From an uncultured Lachnospiraceae bacterium (GTDB lineage: Bacteria > Bacillota > Clostridia > Lachnospirales > Lachnospiraceae): DNA of 9,845 bases. The stretch is from NCBI GenBank assembly GCA_910585205.1, contig CAJUCC010000023.1:1-9845 (forward strand), given 5' to 3'. Below, one piece after another: positions 1 through 6,878 of this stretch. Position 1 is the first letter of the stretch. Each line of letters begins with the position of its first letter. Below the pieces are notes generated by a model. It had not been told where the DNA came from, did not search any database, and was given only the letters and a program-made list of their open reading frames with translations. Made by a program: the position numbers and the translations under genes.

Positions 1-55
1 ATATCCGTTCCGGCCCTGCTGCCGGTGCCGCCGGATAAGATAGCGCTATATTCAT
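1..55 (-). CDS. Start of a further operon gene (first 18 codons, cut by window edge)
   Basis: An ATG at 55 with a strong ribosome site, 14 nt after the epimerase stop, opens a frame that is still open at position 1. The readable N-terminus is MNIALSYPAAPAAGPERI. This is too short to assign. A short hydrophobic strand at the very N-terminus is common to many cytosolic glycosyltransferases and other Rossmann-type enzymes, but no family can be claimed. It shows that the operon continues past the epimerase gene. Confidence 0.6.
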   Translation of the reverse strand, partial: MNIALSYPAAPAAGPERI

Positions 56-60
56 ATGCG

Positions 61-69
61 CCCCTCCTC
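61..69 (-). promoter_or_regulatory. Ribosome binding site of the truncated downstream gene
   Basis: GAGGAGGGG on the minus strand immediately follows the epimerase stop codon, 5 nt before an ATG at 55 (8 nt from the GGAGG core). It marks a real gene start at the window edge. Confidence 0.7.
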
Positions 70-732
70 TCAAAACCGCAGTTCCCGAATCGCCTGCAGT
101 GTCTCCCCGTAGGGCCTGTCCTTTCCGAAGAGCAGCGTCGTGCCGAGGACAAAACCTTTGACCCCTTTGGGCGCATATTCCAGTATCTTTTCCGCACTGC
201 AGGCCCCGTCCCAGTAAATCTCGAAGTCCATATCCTCTTTCATGGCCAGAAGCCTTGTGATCTTTTTCCCCACATAAGGCAGATACATCTGCCCGGCATT
301 GCCCGGATTGACAGACATGACGAGCACTTTTTTGACAATGCGCAGCATTTCCATCACCGTCTCCACGCTTGTCCCCGGATTGATGGCAATACCCGGTATC
401 AGCCCCGCATTGATAATAAACTGCAGCGTCGTCGAAGGGTGATATTCCGCTTCCGGGTGGATATAAATGGTATCGCCCGGTCTGAGATTTTCCAGAAACA
501 ATCCGATCCGGTTATTCGGATGCTCGATCATCAGATGGACATCCACCGGGCCTTTTGCCGTTTTCGCTATGTAACGCATATCGTTTAACGACATGGCAAA
601 GTTCGGGACATACCGCCCGTCCATAATATCGATATGGAAGGAATCGATCCCGCCCTCTTCCAGCGCCTTTACTTCTCTTTCCAGATTGCCGTAATCGGCA
701 CACATCATGGAAGCCGTTAATTCAAAATCCAT
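70..732 (-). CDS. Ribulose-phosphate 3-epimerase family protein (substrate uncertain)
   Basis: A 220-residue TIM-barrel protein of the RPE family, which epimerises pentulose or related ketose phosphates at C3 using a metal and two aspartates. Visible family landmarks: start LTASMMCADYGNL (5-17); HIDIMDG (33-39) giving H33 and D35; PVDVHLMIEHP (62-72) with H66; GIAINPGTSVETV (114-126); VMSVNPGNAGQMYLP (138-152); and IYWDGACSAEKI (172-183) with D175. The four metal or catalytic positions (H33, D35, H66, D175) are all kept, so activity is likely. It departs from canonical RPE at several places: Cys for Ser in the first motif, NAG for FGG in the phosphate-binding loop, and WDGA for VDGG. Full family length, no fusion. 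Its place at the end of a glycan operon, not in a pentose phosphate or carbon-fixation locus, suggests it makes a ketose or pentulose phosphate for an unusual sugar or sugar alcohol in the polymer. That role is inference; relation to AlsE-type allulose-6-phosphate epimerases is an alternative. Confidence 0.86.
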   Translation of the reverse strand: MDFELTASMMCADYGNLEREVKALEEGGIDSFHIDIMDGRYVPNFAMSLNDMRYIAKTAKGPVDVHLMIEHPNNRIGLFLENLRPGDTIYIHPEAEYHPSTTLQFIINAGLIPGIAINPGTSVETVMEMLRIVKKVLVMSVNPGNAGQMYLPYVGKKITRLLAMKEDMDFEIYWDGACSAEKILEYAPKGVKGFVLGTTLLFGKDRPYGETLQAIRELRF

Positions 733-771
733 TGTTACCTCCTGTTATGAACGGAAACGTTCCGAAAAAAT
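733..771 (-). other. Largest intergenic gap in the operon, with a small inverted repeat
   Basis: This 39-nt spacer between genes F and G is the longest in the window. It contains CGGAA, a 3-nt loop, and TTCCG (752-764), a 5-bp hairpin. In the transcript the U-run lies before the stem rather than after it, so this is not an intrinsic terminator. It could be a minor processing or pausing site, or chance. Confidence 0.35.
737..743 (-). promoter_or_regulatory. Strong ribosome binding site of the epimerase gene
   Basis: AGGAGGT on the minus strand ends 4 nt before the ATG at 732. It is among the strongest Shine-Dalgarno sequences in the window, so the epimerase is probably translated efficiently and independently of the long upstream gene. 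Confidence 0.75.
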
Positions 772-3700
772 TTACAGCAAATCCGTCATATCCGTCATTC
801 TGTTAAAAAACGGATCCTCCACCTTCAGTTGCAGAAATACCGGATCGGAAACGCTTATCCCGTGAATCAGTGAAAGAAGCGCCTCGTCCAGCCCCTGATC
901 CGTTATCCGGTCTTCCGGCGGGCAGAGTTCCAGATAGGTGCGAAAATAGTCCAGAATCCCCGCCTGCGCGGAGAGCACGCATTGTATCTCTTCCCCGCTC
1001 CTTGTCTCTTCTCCGTAAACCGCCGCGCCGCCGTCCGTAAATCCGATTACGGAGGGCGCCGGCGCCGTCAGTATCGTTTCCAGAATGTAATAATCCTCAA
1101 AAATCCGGCTCCCGCCGCCTTCTTCCAGTCTGTAAAACGGTACAATGTCCAGTCCGCTGCCGCGCATAAACGCCGCTTCCAACTGCAGGAAATAAAATCC
1201 TTTCAGATGGTTCGCAAACAGCCCGGAGAGGAACATCTGGCTCGTGCCTTTGGCCACAAAATCAAAAAACGCAATATCGCCTTCCCGTATTCCCAGCTGC
1301 CCGATATAAGCCGCATAAGCCTTTCTGCTCTCCGACGCCCGCTCCAGTATTTCCTGCGCATAGTCTGACAGACATGTTTTCCCACTGTCCCCGGCGTCCG
1401 CGGTCACGCCGAAACGCTTTGCGAGCTGTTCCTGCAGACTGCCGCTGAATTTCATATTTTCAACATAGCGAATATCTTCCGCATTTCTCATCCCTGCACG
1501 GATCGCCGCCGTCCGGGAAGTGAGAAAATAAACGGAAACAAGATCCCGATCCCGTGCCAGCATGTCATGCATCTTCTGAATCAGATAACCGTCTCTGGCG
1601 CAAAACAGCAGATTCCGTATTCCCTGCCGTCTCACCTGCCCGTCAAACCAAAGCACAAAATCGCAGAGCAGCGGCGCAAAAAAGAGCCATCCTATATCAT
1701 GCGCATGCGCAGCCGCAATCTTTTTCCCGTCTTCCTCAAACTGAAACGGGCTGTTAAAAAGTACCGACACAAACATGCCGATTCGAATCCGGTTTGCGAG
1801 CGGTTCCATAAAATCCCAAAGCCCCATATAACCGGCCATTTCCAGCAGATCGATTCCGCTGTGGAGCCGGCATGCCTGCAGGCCGTTTGCTTTTGCCTGT
1901 TCAATATCGGCGGTCAGATCATCCCCGATATGAAGACATGTCTTTTCTCCCGTAATCTCTTTGAGCTTTGCAAACAGATATTGTGTCTTGCCCGTACCGT
2001 ACTCACAGGAAACCAGAATATCCGTATAGCCTTCGATCCCGCATGTTTCCAACAGCGCTGTAATCTGCTCTTTTGTATAATACGAATCCGTGACAAGATA
2101 GATTTCTTTTCCCTGCCCCTGTAACTGCGGCAGCAGTTCACACACGTCTCTGCGGGGAACGACCAGCGCGCGGTCGATTTCCCACTCCAGCCGGGCCGCC
2201 GCTTCCGCATCCAGATCCGCAATGTCATACGTCTCTTTCATCCGGGTATATATGGCTGTCAGCATGGGCGCGTGATCCTTTGACAATTCCTTTTCCGCCG
2301 CCAGACGCTTCCCGGCAAACCGTTCCACAGACACGCCCCGTTCCCGCAGCCGCCTGTCAACGAGTTCGAATACATCGGACGAAAAAAGAGTCCGTCGCAT
2401 CAGCAGTGTATCGAACAGATCAAAGCTTACGACATCGTACCCCGCCGCCGTTTGCAGCAGGCCGCGCTTTGTCATGCCCGCCTGCCCGTCAAATGCATAA
2501 ACAGGCCGCCGCTCACAGCACAGATTGTTTCCGCGTATGTCATATAAGGCAATCTGTCGCTGCTCACAGGCTTTTCCGATCCTTTTGGCAATCGCACGGC
2601 AGGATCCCGGACGCGCGGCCACAAGAATCAGTTTCACCTGCTCCGCCGCGCGCGCAAAGGGGATAATCGGCATTCCGTATAGCGTCCCGCTCTCCCGGTA
2701 TCCGTCGAGCAGGCCGACAATCCGAAATTTGTTTTTCCACGCATGCAGAATCTTCTCTGTCTCCACGCCGAGACCATAGACGGCTGTCCTTTCATTCAAA
2801 AATCCGCGGAAAGCTTCCGGTACGGGTCTGCATATAAAATCGGACAGTGCGTCCGCAAACCGCTCCATGGAAAAATAAGTCTCATAGATCGCTCTCGCTT
2901 TCTGTCCCATTTTGCGCAGTCCGTCCGGATTTGCGATCCCCCAAGCGATCTGCTCTGCCAGTCTGTGGCTGTCCTCACTCGGAAACACAAGTCCGTCCAC
3001 GCCGCTGTGGATATACTCCGCCGTGCCCGCAGCGTCGGATACCATACAGGGAACCCGGTGCATCATCGCCTCCGCCGCCACCGTCGGCATGGGATCTTCG
3101 CGGGAGGGGCAAATCAGGGCGTCCGCCTGCTCCAAAAGCGCATGCACGGCCGGCCGGTCCAGCGTGCCGGTCATAACCACCTGCGGCATATCCGCCGCCG
3201 CCTTTTCCAGCTCCCGGGCCATCCGGGAAGATCGTTCTCCCACCAGATAAAACACGGCCTGCTGCCGCACCGCCTCCGGCAAAAGCCGCACCGCCTGTAA
3301 CAGGATGTCCTGTCCTTTGCGCGTTTCAATGTATCCGATCGTCACAAAGCGGATTTTCCGGTCTTCATCCCGCTTCTCTGTCCCGGCTATTTCCGCCGCC
3401 GCTTCGTCGCCCACACCGTAGAGCAGTGTGCCGACCGCAATGTCCGGCAGGTAAGCTCCGATCGCCCGCCGCGGAACCGGCCCCACCGACACGATTTCCA
3501 GATTTTCCGTATCCAGCCCGCACAAAAGCGCCCGGTCTGCACCCTCATAAAAAAACGCGGCGTCATGGAGCCACCAGAGTGCCGGAACGGCCGTATCGCG
3601 GCGGGATAAAAAGACATGATAATTGAGCGTATTACATACGATCCGGGAAACATTTCGGATCCATTCGATGTCGTCCATAACCGCCACCTGCAGATTGGCA

Positions 3701-4224
3701 TCGACGACGACCGGAATCCCCGCCTGCAGCAGCCGCGCCCGCAGCGGCCCGTCGATCATGGAGGCAAACACGACGGAGAATCCCTGCGCTGTCAGCATTT
3801 CGGCCATATGATACAGGGCAAGCGAAGGCCCGCCCAGATTCATATCGTGCGAGAGCAGCAATATCCGGTTTTCCGCTCCGTCCCCGTCCCGGATCACGCT
3901 CTCCGCACCGCCGTAAAACAGCGCCGGCATCTTCCGCGCTTTTACGTCAATCAGCCGGTGCAGGTCATAAAAATGAAATATCCGGTTTTCGGAAACGCCC
4001 AGTTCCCGTAACTGCTCTTTCATCGCCTTCACATAAAAGCTGAGAATCACAACCGCATCATATGATTTTTTCACGCCCTCCGCCGGAGAATAAACCGGAA
4101 TGCCGTCGATCTCTGTATTTTGTTTTTCCGGCGCATTGTCGAGCAGCGCCTGCACCGTTTCCCGGTCAAACCATTTCTTATACCGTTCGTAATAGTCACC
4201 GGTTCCAAAAAGAAGAAATTTCAT
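772..4224 (-). CDS. Five-part protein: Rossmann-like, GT4 glycosyltransferase, Rossmann-like, HAD hydrolase, COG5610-type C-terminus
   Basis: 1150 residues with no signal peptide or obvious membrane span. (1) Residues 1-92: Rossmann-like module, FLLFGTGDYYERYKK (3-17), ALLDN (26-30), GIPVYSP (41-47), DAVVILS (56-62). (2) Residues 118-465: GT-B fold GT4 glycosyltransferase; acceptor-side start LLLSHDMNLGGPS (122-134), donor half with TIGYIETRKGQD (295-306), LVGERS (327-332), and SREDPMPTVAAEAM (374-387), whose D377 and E385 fit an (E/D)x7E motif. (3) Residues 478-566: second module, AVYGLGVETEKIL (481-493), GLLDG (504-508), LILVAA (532-537). (4) Residues 596-795: HAD fold with FDLFDTLL (601-608; nucleophile D602), LVTDS (710-714), GTGKTQYLF (743-751), HIGDD (765-769). 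(5) Residues 840-1150: region resembling the C-terminus of COG5610 proteins, with NLLFCARDGYLIQK (871-884) and FLTSRTAA (900-907). The start ATG at 4224 follows GGGG by 5 nt and lies 1 nt past the WbsX stop. Likely job: a sugar transfer plus a dephosphorylation or related step. Substrates unknown. Confidence 0.88.
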   Translation of the reverse strand: MKFLLFGTGDYYERYKKWFDRETVQALLDNAPEKQNTEIDGIPVYSPAEGVKKSYDAVVILSFYVKAMKEQLRELGVSENRIFHFYDLHRLIDVKARKMPALFYGGAESVIRDGDGAENRILLLSHDMNLGGPSLALYHMAEMLTAQGFSVVFASMIDGPLRARLLQAGIPVVVDANLQVAVMDDIEWIRNVSRIVCNTLNYHVFLSRRDTAVPALWWLHDAAFFYEGADRALLCGLDTENLEIVSVGPVPRRAIGAYLPDIAVGTLLYGVGDEAAAEIAGTEKRDEDRKIRFVTIGYIETRKGQDILLQAVRLLPEAVRQQAVFYLVGERSSRMARELEKAAADMPQVVMTGTLDRPAVHALLEQADALICPSREDPMPTVAAEAMMHRVPCMVSDAAGTAEYIHSGVDGLVFPSEDSHRLAEQIAWGIANPDGLRKMGQKARAIYETYFSMERFADALSDFICRPVPEAFRGFLNERTAVYGLGVETEKILHAWKNKFRIVGLLDGYRESGTLYGMPIIPFARAAEQVKLILVAARPGSCRAIAKRIGKACEQRQIALYDIRGNNLCCERRPVYAFDGQAGMTKRGLLQTAAGYDVVSFDLFDTLLMRRTLFSSDVFELVDRRLRERGVSVERFAGKRLAAEKELSKDHAPMLTAIYTRMKETYDIADLDAEAAARLEWEIDRALVVPRRDVCELLPQLQGQGKEIYLVTDSYYTKEQITALLETCGIEGYTDILVSCEYGTGKTQYLFAKLKEITGEKTCLHIGDDLTADIEQAKANGLQACRLHSGIDLLEMAGYMGLWDFMEPLANRIRIGMFVSVLFNSPFQFEEDGKKIAAAHAHDIGWLFFAPLLCDFVLWFDGQVRRQGIRNLLFCARDGYLIQKMHDMLARDRDLVSVYFLTSRTAAIRAGMRNAEDIRYVENMKFSGSLQEQLAKRFGVTADAGDSGKTCLSDYAQEILERASESRKAYAAYIGQLGIREGDIAFFDFVAKGTSQMFLSGLFANHLKGFYFLQLEAAFMRGSGLDIVPFYRLEEGGGSRIFEDYYILETILTAPAPSVIGFTDGGAAVYGEETRSGEEIQCVLSAQAGILDYFRTYLELCPPEDRITDQGLDEALLSLIHGISVSDPVFLQLKVEDPFFNRMTDMTDLL

Positions 4225-4225
4225 A

Positions 4226-5779
4226 TTATCCCCGCATCATCGTATCCAGTATCGCTTCCAGACTGTAAATTTTTCCCTGATATTTCTGCCGCAGCATCCG
4301 TTCGATCCCGGCCGCATCATACGCCGTAATCACAATCGCATCCACCGCCGGGAAACTGTCCTCCGGCCGGTAAATCACAAAATCACTGCCGAACTGTCCC
4401 ACATACCGGTCAATTCCGAAGGCCGCCGGCCGGCCCTCCCGCGCAAGACTGAGCAGCAAATGCTTTCCCAGAGACGCCATTCCGTATATGGCCACGCTGT
4501 CGATCCGTTCCGCATCCAGAAAGGCCGCAAAACCGGTTTTCCGTTCCTGCTCCAGAAACAGCCAGGTGTCCACCGTCTGAAACAACCGCCTGAACTTCCG
4601 CGCCTCATCGGCAAGCGCTGTCATCTCCCGCACCGTCTCCGCCGTAACCCGTGTGCAGTCCGTATCCGGCACGGATGCCGGCGCCGCGGCGGCGTCCGCA
4701 GCGGCATCCCGGACCGCCTCCAGATACCCGTATCCGTCCGTTTCATCCGGCTCCAGATACATGCCCTCGCCCCATTCGTTCCAAGCGTTGAGAAACAGGT
4801 ATCCGTTTCCGCAGTCCGCGCTTTTGCGAATCAGTTTTGTCAGATTTTCCCGGAATATCTGCGGCGATGCGTCCGTCAGGCATTCCCCGCTCCGTCCCCT
4901 GCGCGGGGTGTCATCATACCCGGAAATGCCGCAGAAATAGGTCCGGCACCCCGGCAGCGGCTCCGAGGCCAGCGCAGCATCCCAGGCATCCCGATAATCA
5001 AAGCATCGGACACCGTTTCTGATCGTTGCCCTCCCGGCCCGGTTCATCCGGTTAAAGCTGCTGCGCGGTTCATAGATCAGCGCCGCATCCAGACAGTCAT
5101 TCGGCGCCTGCATCCGCGCGCCGATCAGATACAGTCCCGGCAGCCCCGCCTGCTCCGCCAGCGCGCGCCAGCACGCCGTCATCTCCCGCAGCGGCTGAAT
5201 ATCGTCGGGACTGTAAAAGACAAATACCGGCTTTCCCTCTTCTTTTATGTACCTGGCATCCTCAAAGAACGGCAGAAGATAGGCAAAATGCCGCTCCCAG
5301 TCGGCGCGGGCGCCATACGCCTGCTCCGCCAGCACGCCGCCCGGCGCATCCGCACCGCCGGCCTCATACTTCTCCGCCCAGACATTTCCGCTGATGCGGC
5401 TCCACGAACGAATCCAGGGTTCGCTCGCCCAGTTAAAGCAAAACGGCATGTCGATGTCTTTCCAGCGCAGCAAATTCTCCGCCGGCAGCTCCAGCTCCTT
5501 TTTTCCGTCCTTAAAATAATAGTGATAAAAGCAAAAACCGTCGATCCCGTGCGCAGCGGCGAGCGCCGCCTGTCGCTGCATCGTCTCTTTTTTGCTCAGA
5601 TCATAATAGACACCGCCGGCCGGTATCCGCGGCTCATTGTGCCCGGGGAAATACGGCTCGGCCGTTTTTACGGATACCCAGTCCGTAAAGCCCTCTCCCC
5701 ACCAGGCATTGTTGTCTTCGTTTTCATAAAACTGCGGCAGATAAATCGCCAGAATTTTCGGCAGTTTTCCTGTTTTCAT
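4226..5779 (-). CDS. WbsX-family glycan biosynthesis protein with C-terminal Rossmann-like domain
   Basis: Residues 8-355 match WbsX-type proteins, which occur in O-antigen and capsule loci, are usually annotated as glycosyltransferases and are related to GH99-like enzymes. Visible signatures are ILAIYLPQFY (9-18), WWGEGFTDW (26-34), HGIDGFCFYHYYF (77-89), FCFNWASEPW (113-122) and NAWNEWGEGMYLEPD (331-345). The conserved Glu and Asp residues in these blocks are the likely active site. An Ala-rich linker (358-370) and a helix with a tryptophan (about 398-425) lead into a Rossmann-like module: VAIYGMASLGKHLLL (429-443), FVIYRPED (467-474), DAIVITAYD (480-488). WbsX proteins commonly stop near 370 residues, so the last 150 residues are an added domain. 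The ATG at 5779 shares ATGA with the methyltransferase stop. Only a weak purine stretch (GGAAAAG) precedes it, so coupled translation is likely. The stop lies 1 nt before gene F. Whether it transfers or cleaves a sugar cannot be told from sequence. Confidence 0.89.
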   Translation of the reverse strand: MKTGKLPKILAIYLPQFYENEDNNAWWGEGFTDWVSVKTAEPYFPGHNEPRIPAGGVYYDLSKKETMQRQAALAAAHGIDGFCFYHYYFKDGKKELELPAENLLRWKDIDMPFCFNWASEPWIRSWSRISGNVWAEKYEAGGADAPGGVLAEQAYGARADWERHFAYLLPFFEDARYIKEEGKPVFVFYSPDDIQPLREMTACWRALAEQAGLPGLYLIGARMQAPNDCLDAALIYEPRSSFNRMNRAGRATIRNGVRCFDYRDAWDAALASEPLPGCRTYFCGISGYDDTPRRGRSGECLTDASPQIFRENLTKLIRKSADCGNGYLFLNAWNEWGEGMYLEPDETDGYGYLEAVRDAAADAAAAPASVPDTDCTRVTAETVREMTALADEARKFRRLFQTVDTWLFLEQERKTGFAAFLDAERIDSVAIYGMASLGKHLLLSLAREGRPAAFGIDRYVGQFGSDFVIYRPEDSFPAVDAIVITAYDAAGIERMLRQKYQGKIYSLEAILDTMMRG

Positions 5780-6864
5780 ATCTTTTCCACCACTGCATAT
5801 ACAATCAACGGATAATATTTGTCATTTGCTTCAAAATCCTTTTCCTGCAAGTCCTCACGGCACAGTCCGACGATATGCGCCGTCACGGTCTTCACATTGC
5901 CAAAGCTGCCGACGGCAGCCAGACGCAGCGACGGCTCCTCTGCAAACATCCAGCGAAAGGCATCCATATTAAAATTAAACCGGCAGCCGTAATCGTCCAT
6001 GCAACGGATGGAGTTCTGGGAAAGGCCGGAACAGGTTATCAGCGCGCTGCCGCCTTTTTTTAACAGCCGTCCGATATTGTGCGCGGCAGCCCTTACGTCG
6101 GCCAGATACATCAATGTCTGCGTCAGAATAAAACAATCCGCAATCCCGTCCCGAATGCCTTCACCGGTTTCCAGATTCCCGTTAAACGTTATGCCGCCGC
6201 CCGCATTGCTGACGTCCATGACAAGGGAACGGACGACCCGTTCCGCGCCAAACCGTCTCGTATAGGTATTGTCCTCGATTTCCAGCACATCACCGCATAT
6301 GCGGTCCCGGTATTGCCGTAAAAACCGCGCGATATAATACCGGTCCACCGGTGTCCCACGCTCTGTCCCGAACTGCCGGCTGACCGGCTCCGTATCCATC
6401 TCCGCCACCGCCCCGATCACGGCATACCGCTCCCTGTATGCCTGCCGCAGAAATGCCCGCCATGCGTCTTCATCCCCGATCCGGACCGTCCGTCCGTCCC
6501 GGCAGAAACACACAAAGCAGTCCCGCTGAAACACGATTCTCTCCAGGCACCCGGCAAGCGCCTCTTCGTTTTCAAAAAACGGCTCCTGCGCAAACGGAAA
6601 TACAAGCCGCCCCGGATCAACCCCCGCCTCGCACAGCTGCTTCCACATGCCGACAAAATGAACGGACATCAGAAAGATTTCCGTCGTGCCCTCCGCATCG
6701 ACCGCCGCCGGATTCATCACCGGTATATCCGTATCCCGATACCGGTACGGCGCATCTGCCGCCGCACGGTTATCAAGAAACCCTGTGATATGATACCGGC
6801 TCTGTATCGCCGCTCTCTTGTGTTCGAAATATTTTCCTGTGCCAAATACAATAATGTCTCTCAT
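5776..6864 (-). CDS. Rossmann-like domain fused to class I SAM-dependent methyltransferase
   Basis: Residues 1-92 are a small Rossmann-like module opening IIVFGTGKYFEHKR (4-17), then GFLDN (28-32), DIPVM (46-50) and a strand EIFLMS (62-67). Residues about 176-335 match a methyltransferase family often found in glycan clusters beside glycosyltransferases: YYIARFLRQY (176-185), VLEIEDNTYTRRFG (193-206), the acidic strand end VMD (215-217), the hydrophobic segment CFILTQTLMYLADVRAA (244-260), and LLKKGGSALIT (267-277) followed by SGLSQNS (279-285). Motif I carries Glu where a glycine is usual (EIED), so cofactor binding is less certain than the fold. Likely role: O- or N-methylation of a sugar, which can modify or cap a growing chain. 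The ATG at 6864 is 8 nt after GGGAG and 14 nt after the previous stop. The stop TGA overlaps the next gene's ATG (ATGA). Acceptor unknown. Confidence 0.85.
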   Translation of the reverse strand: MRDIIVFGTGKYFEHKRAAIQSRYHITGFLDNRAAADAPYRYRDTDIPVMNPAAVDAEGTTEIFLMSVHFVGMWKQLCEAGVDPGRLVFPFAQEPFFENEEALAGCLERIVFQRDCFVCFCRDGRTVRIGDEDAWRAFLRQAYRERYAVIGAVAEMDTEPVSRQFGTERGTPVDRYYIARFLRQYRDRICGDVLEIEDNTYTRRFGAERVVRSLVMDVSNAGGGITFNGNLETGEGIRDGIADCFILTQTLMYLADVRAAAHNIGRLLKKGGSALITCSGLSQNSIRCMDDYGCRFNFNMDAFRWMFAEEPSLRLAAVGSFGNVKTVTAHIVGLCREDLQEKDFEANDKYYPLIVYAVVEKI

Positions 6865-6878
6865 ATGCCGATCTCCCG

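Noticed and set aside
25..588. Plus-strand open frame of 187 codons opposite the epimerase gene
   Set aside because: Antisense to a gene with intact RPE landmarks and a strong ribosome site; the translation shows no family motif.
752..770. Inverted repeat plus A-run read as an intrinsic terminator
   Set aside because: On the transcribed (minus) strand the U-run comes before the stem, and the stem is only 5 bp. In the other direction the stem is followed by A, not T, so neither strand has a terminator.
4460..5815. Plus-strand open frame of 451 codons opposite the WbsX gene
   Set aside because: It lies antisense to a protein with clear WbsX signatures. Its translation is rich in Arg, Pro, His and Gln with no recognisable motif, as expected for the shadow of a GC-rich gene.
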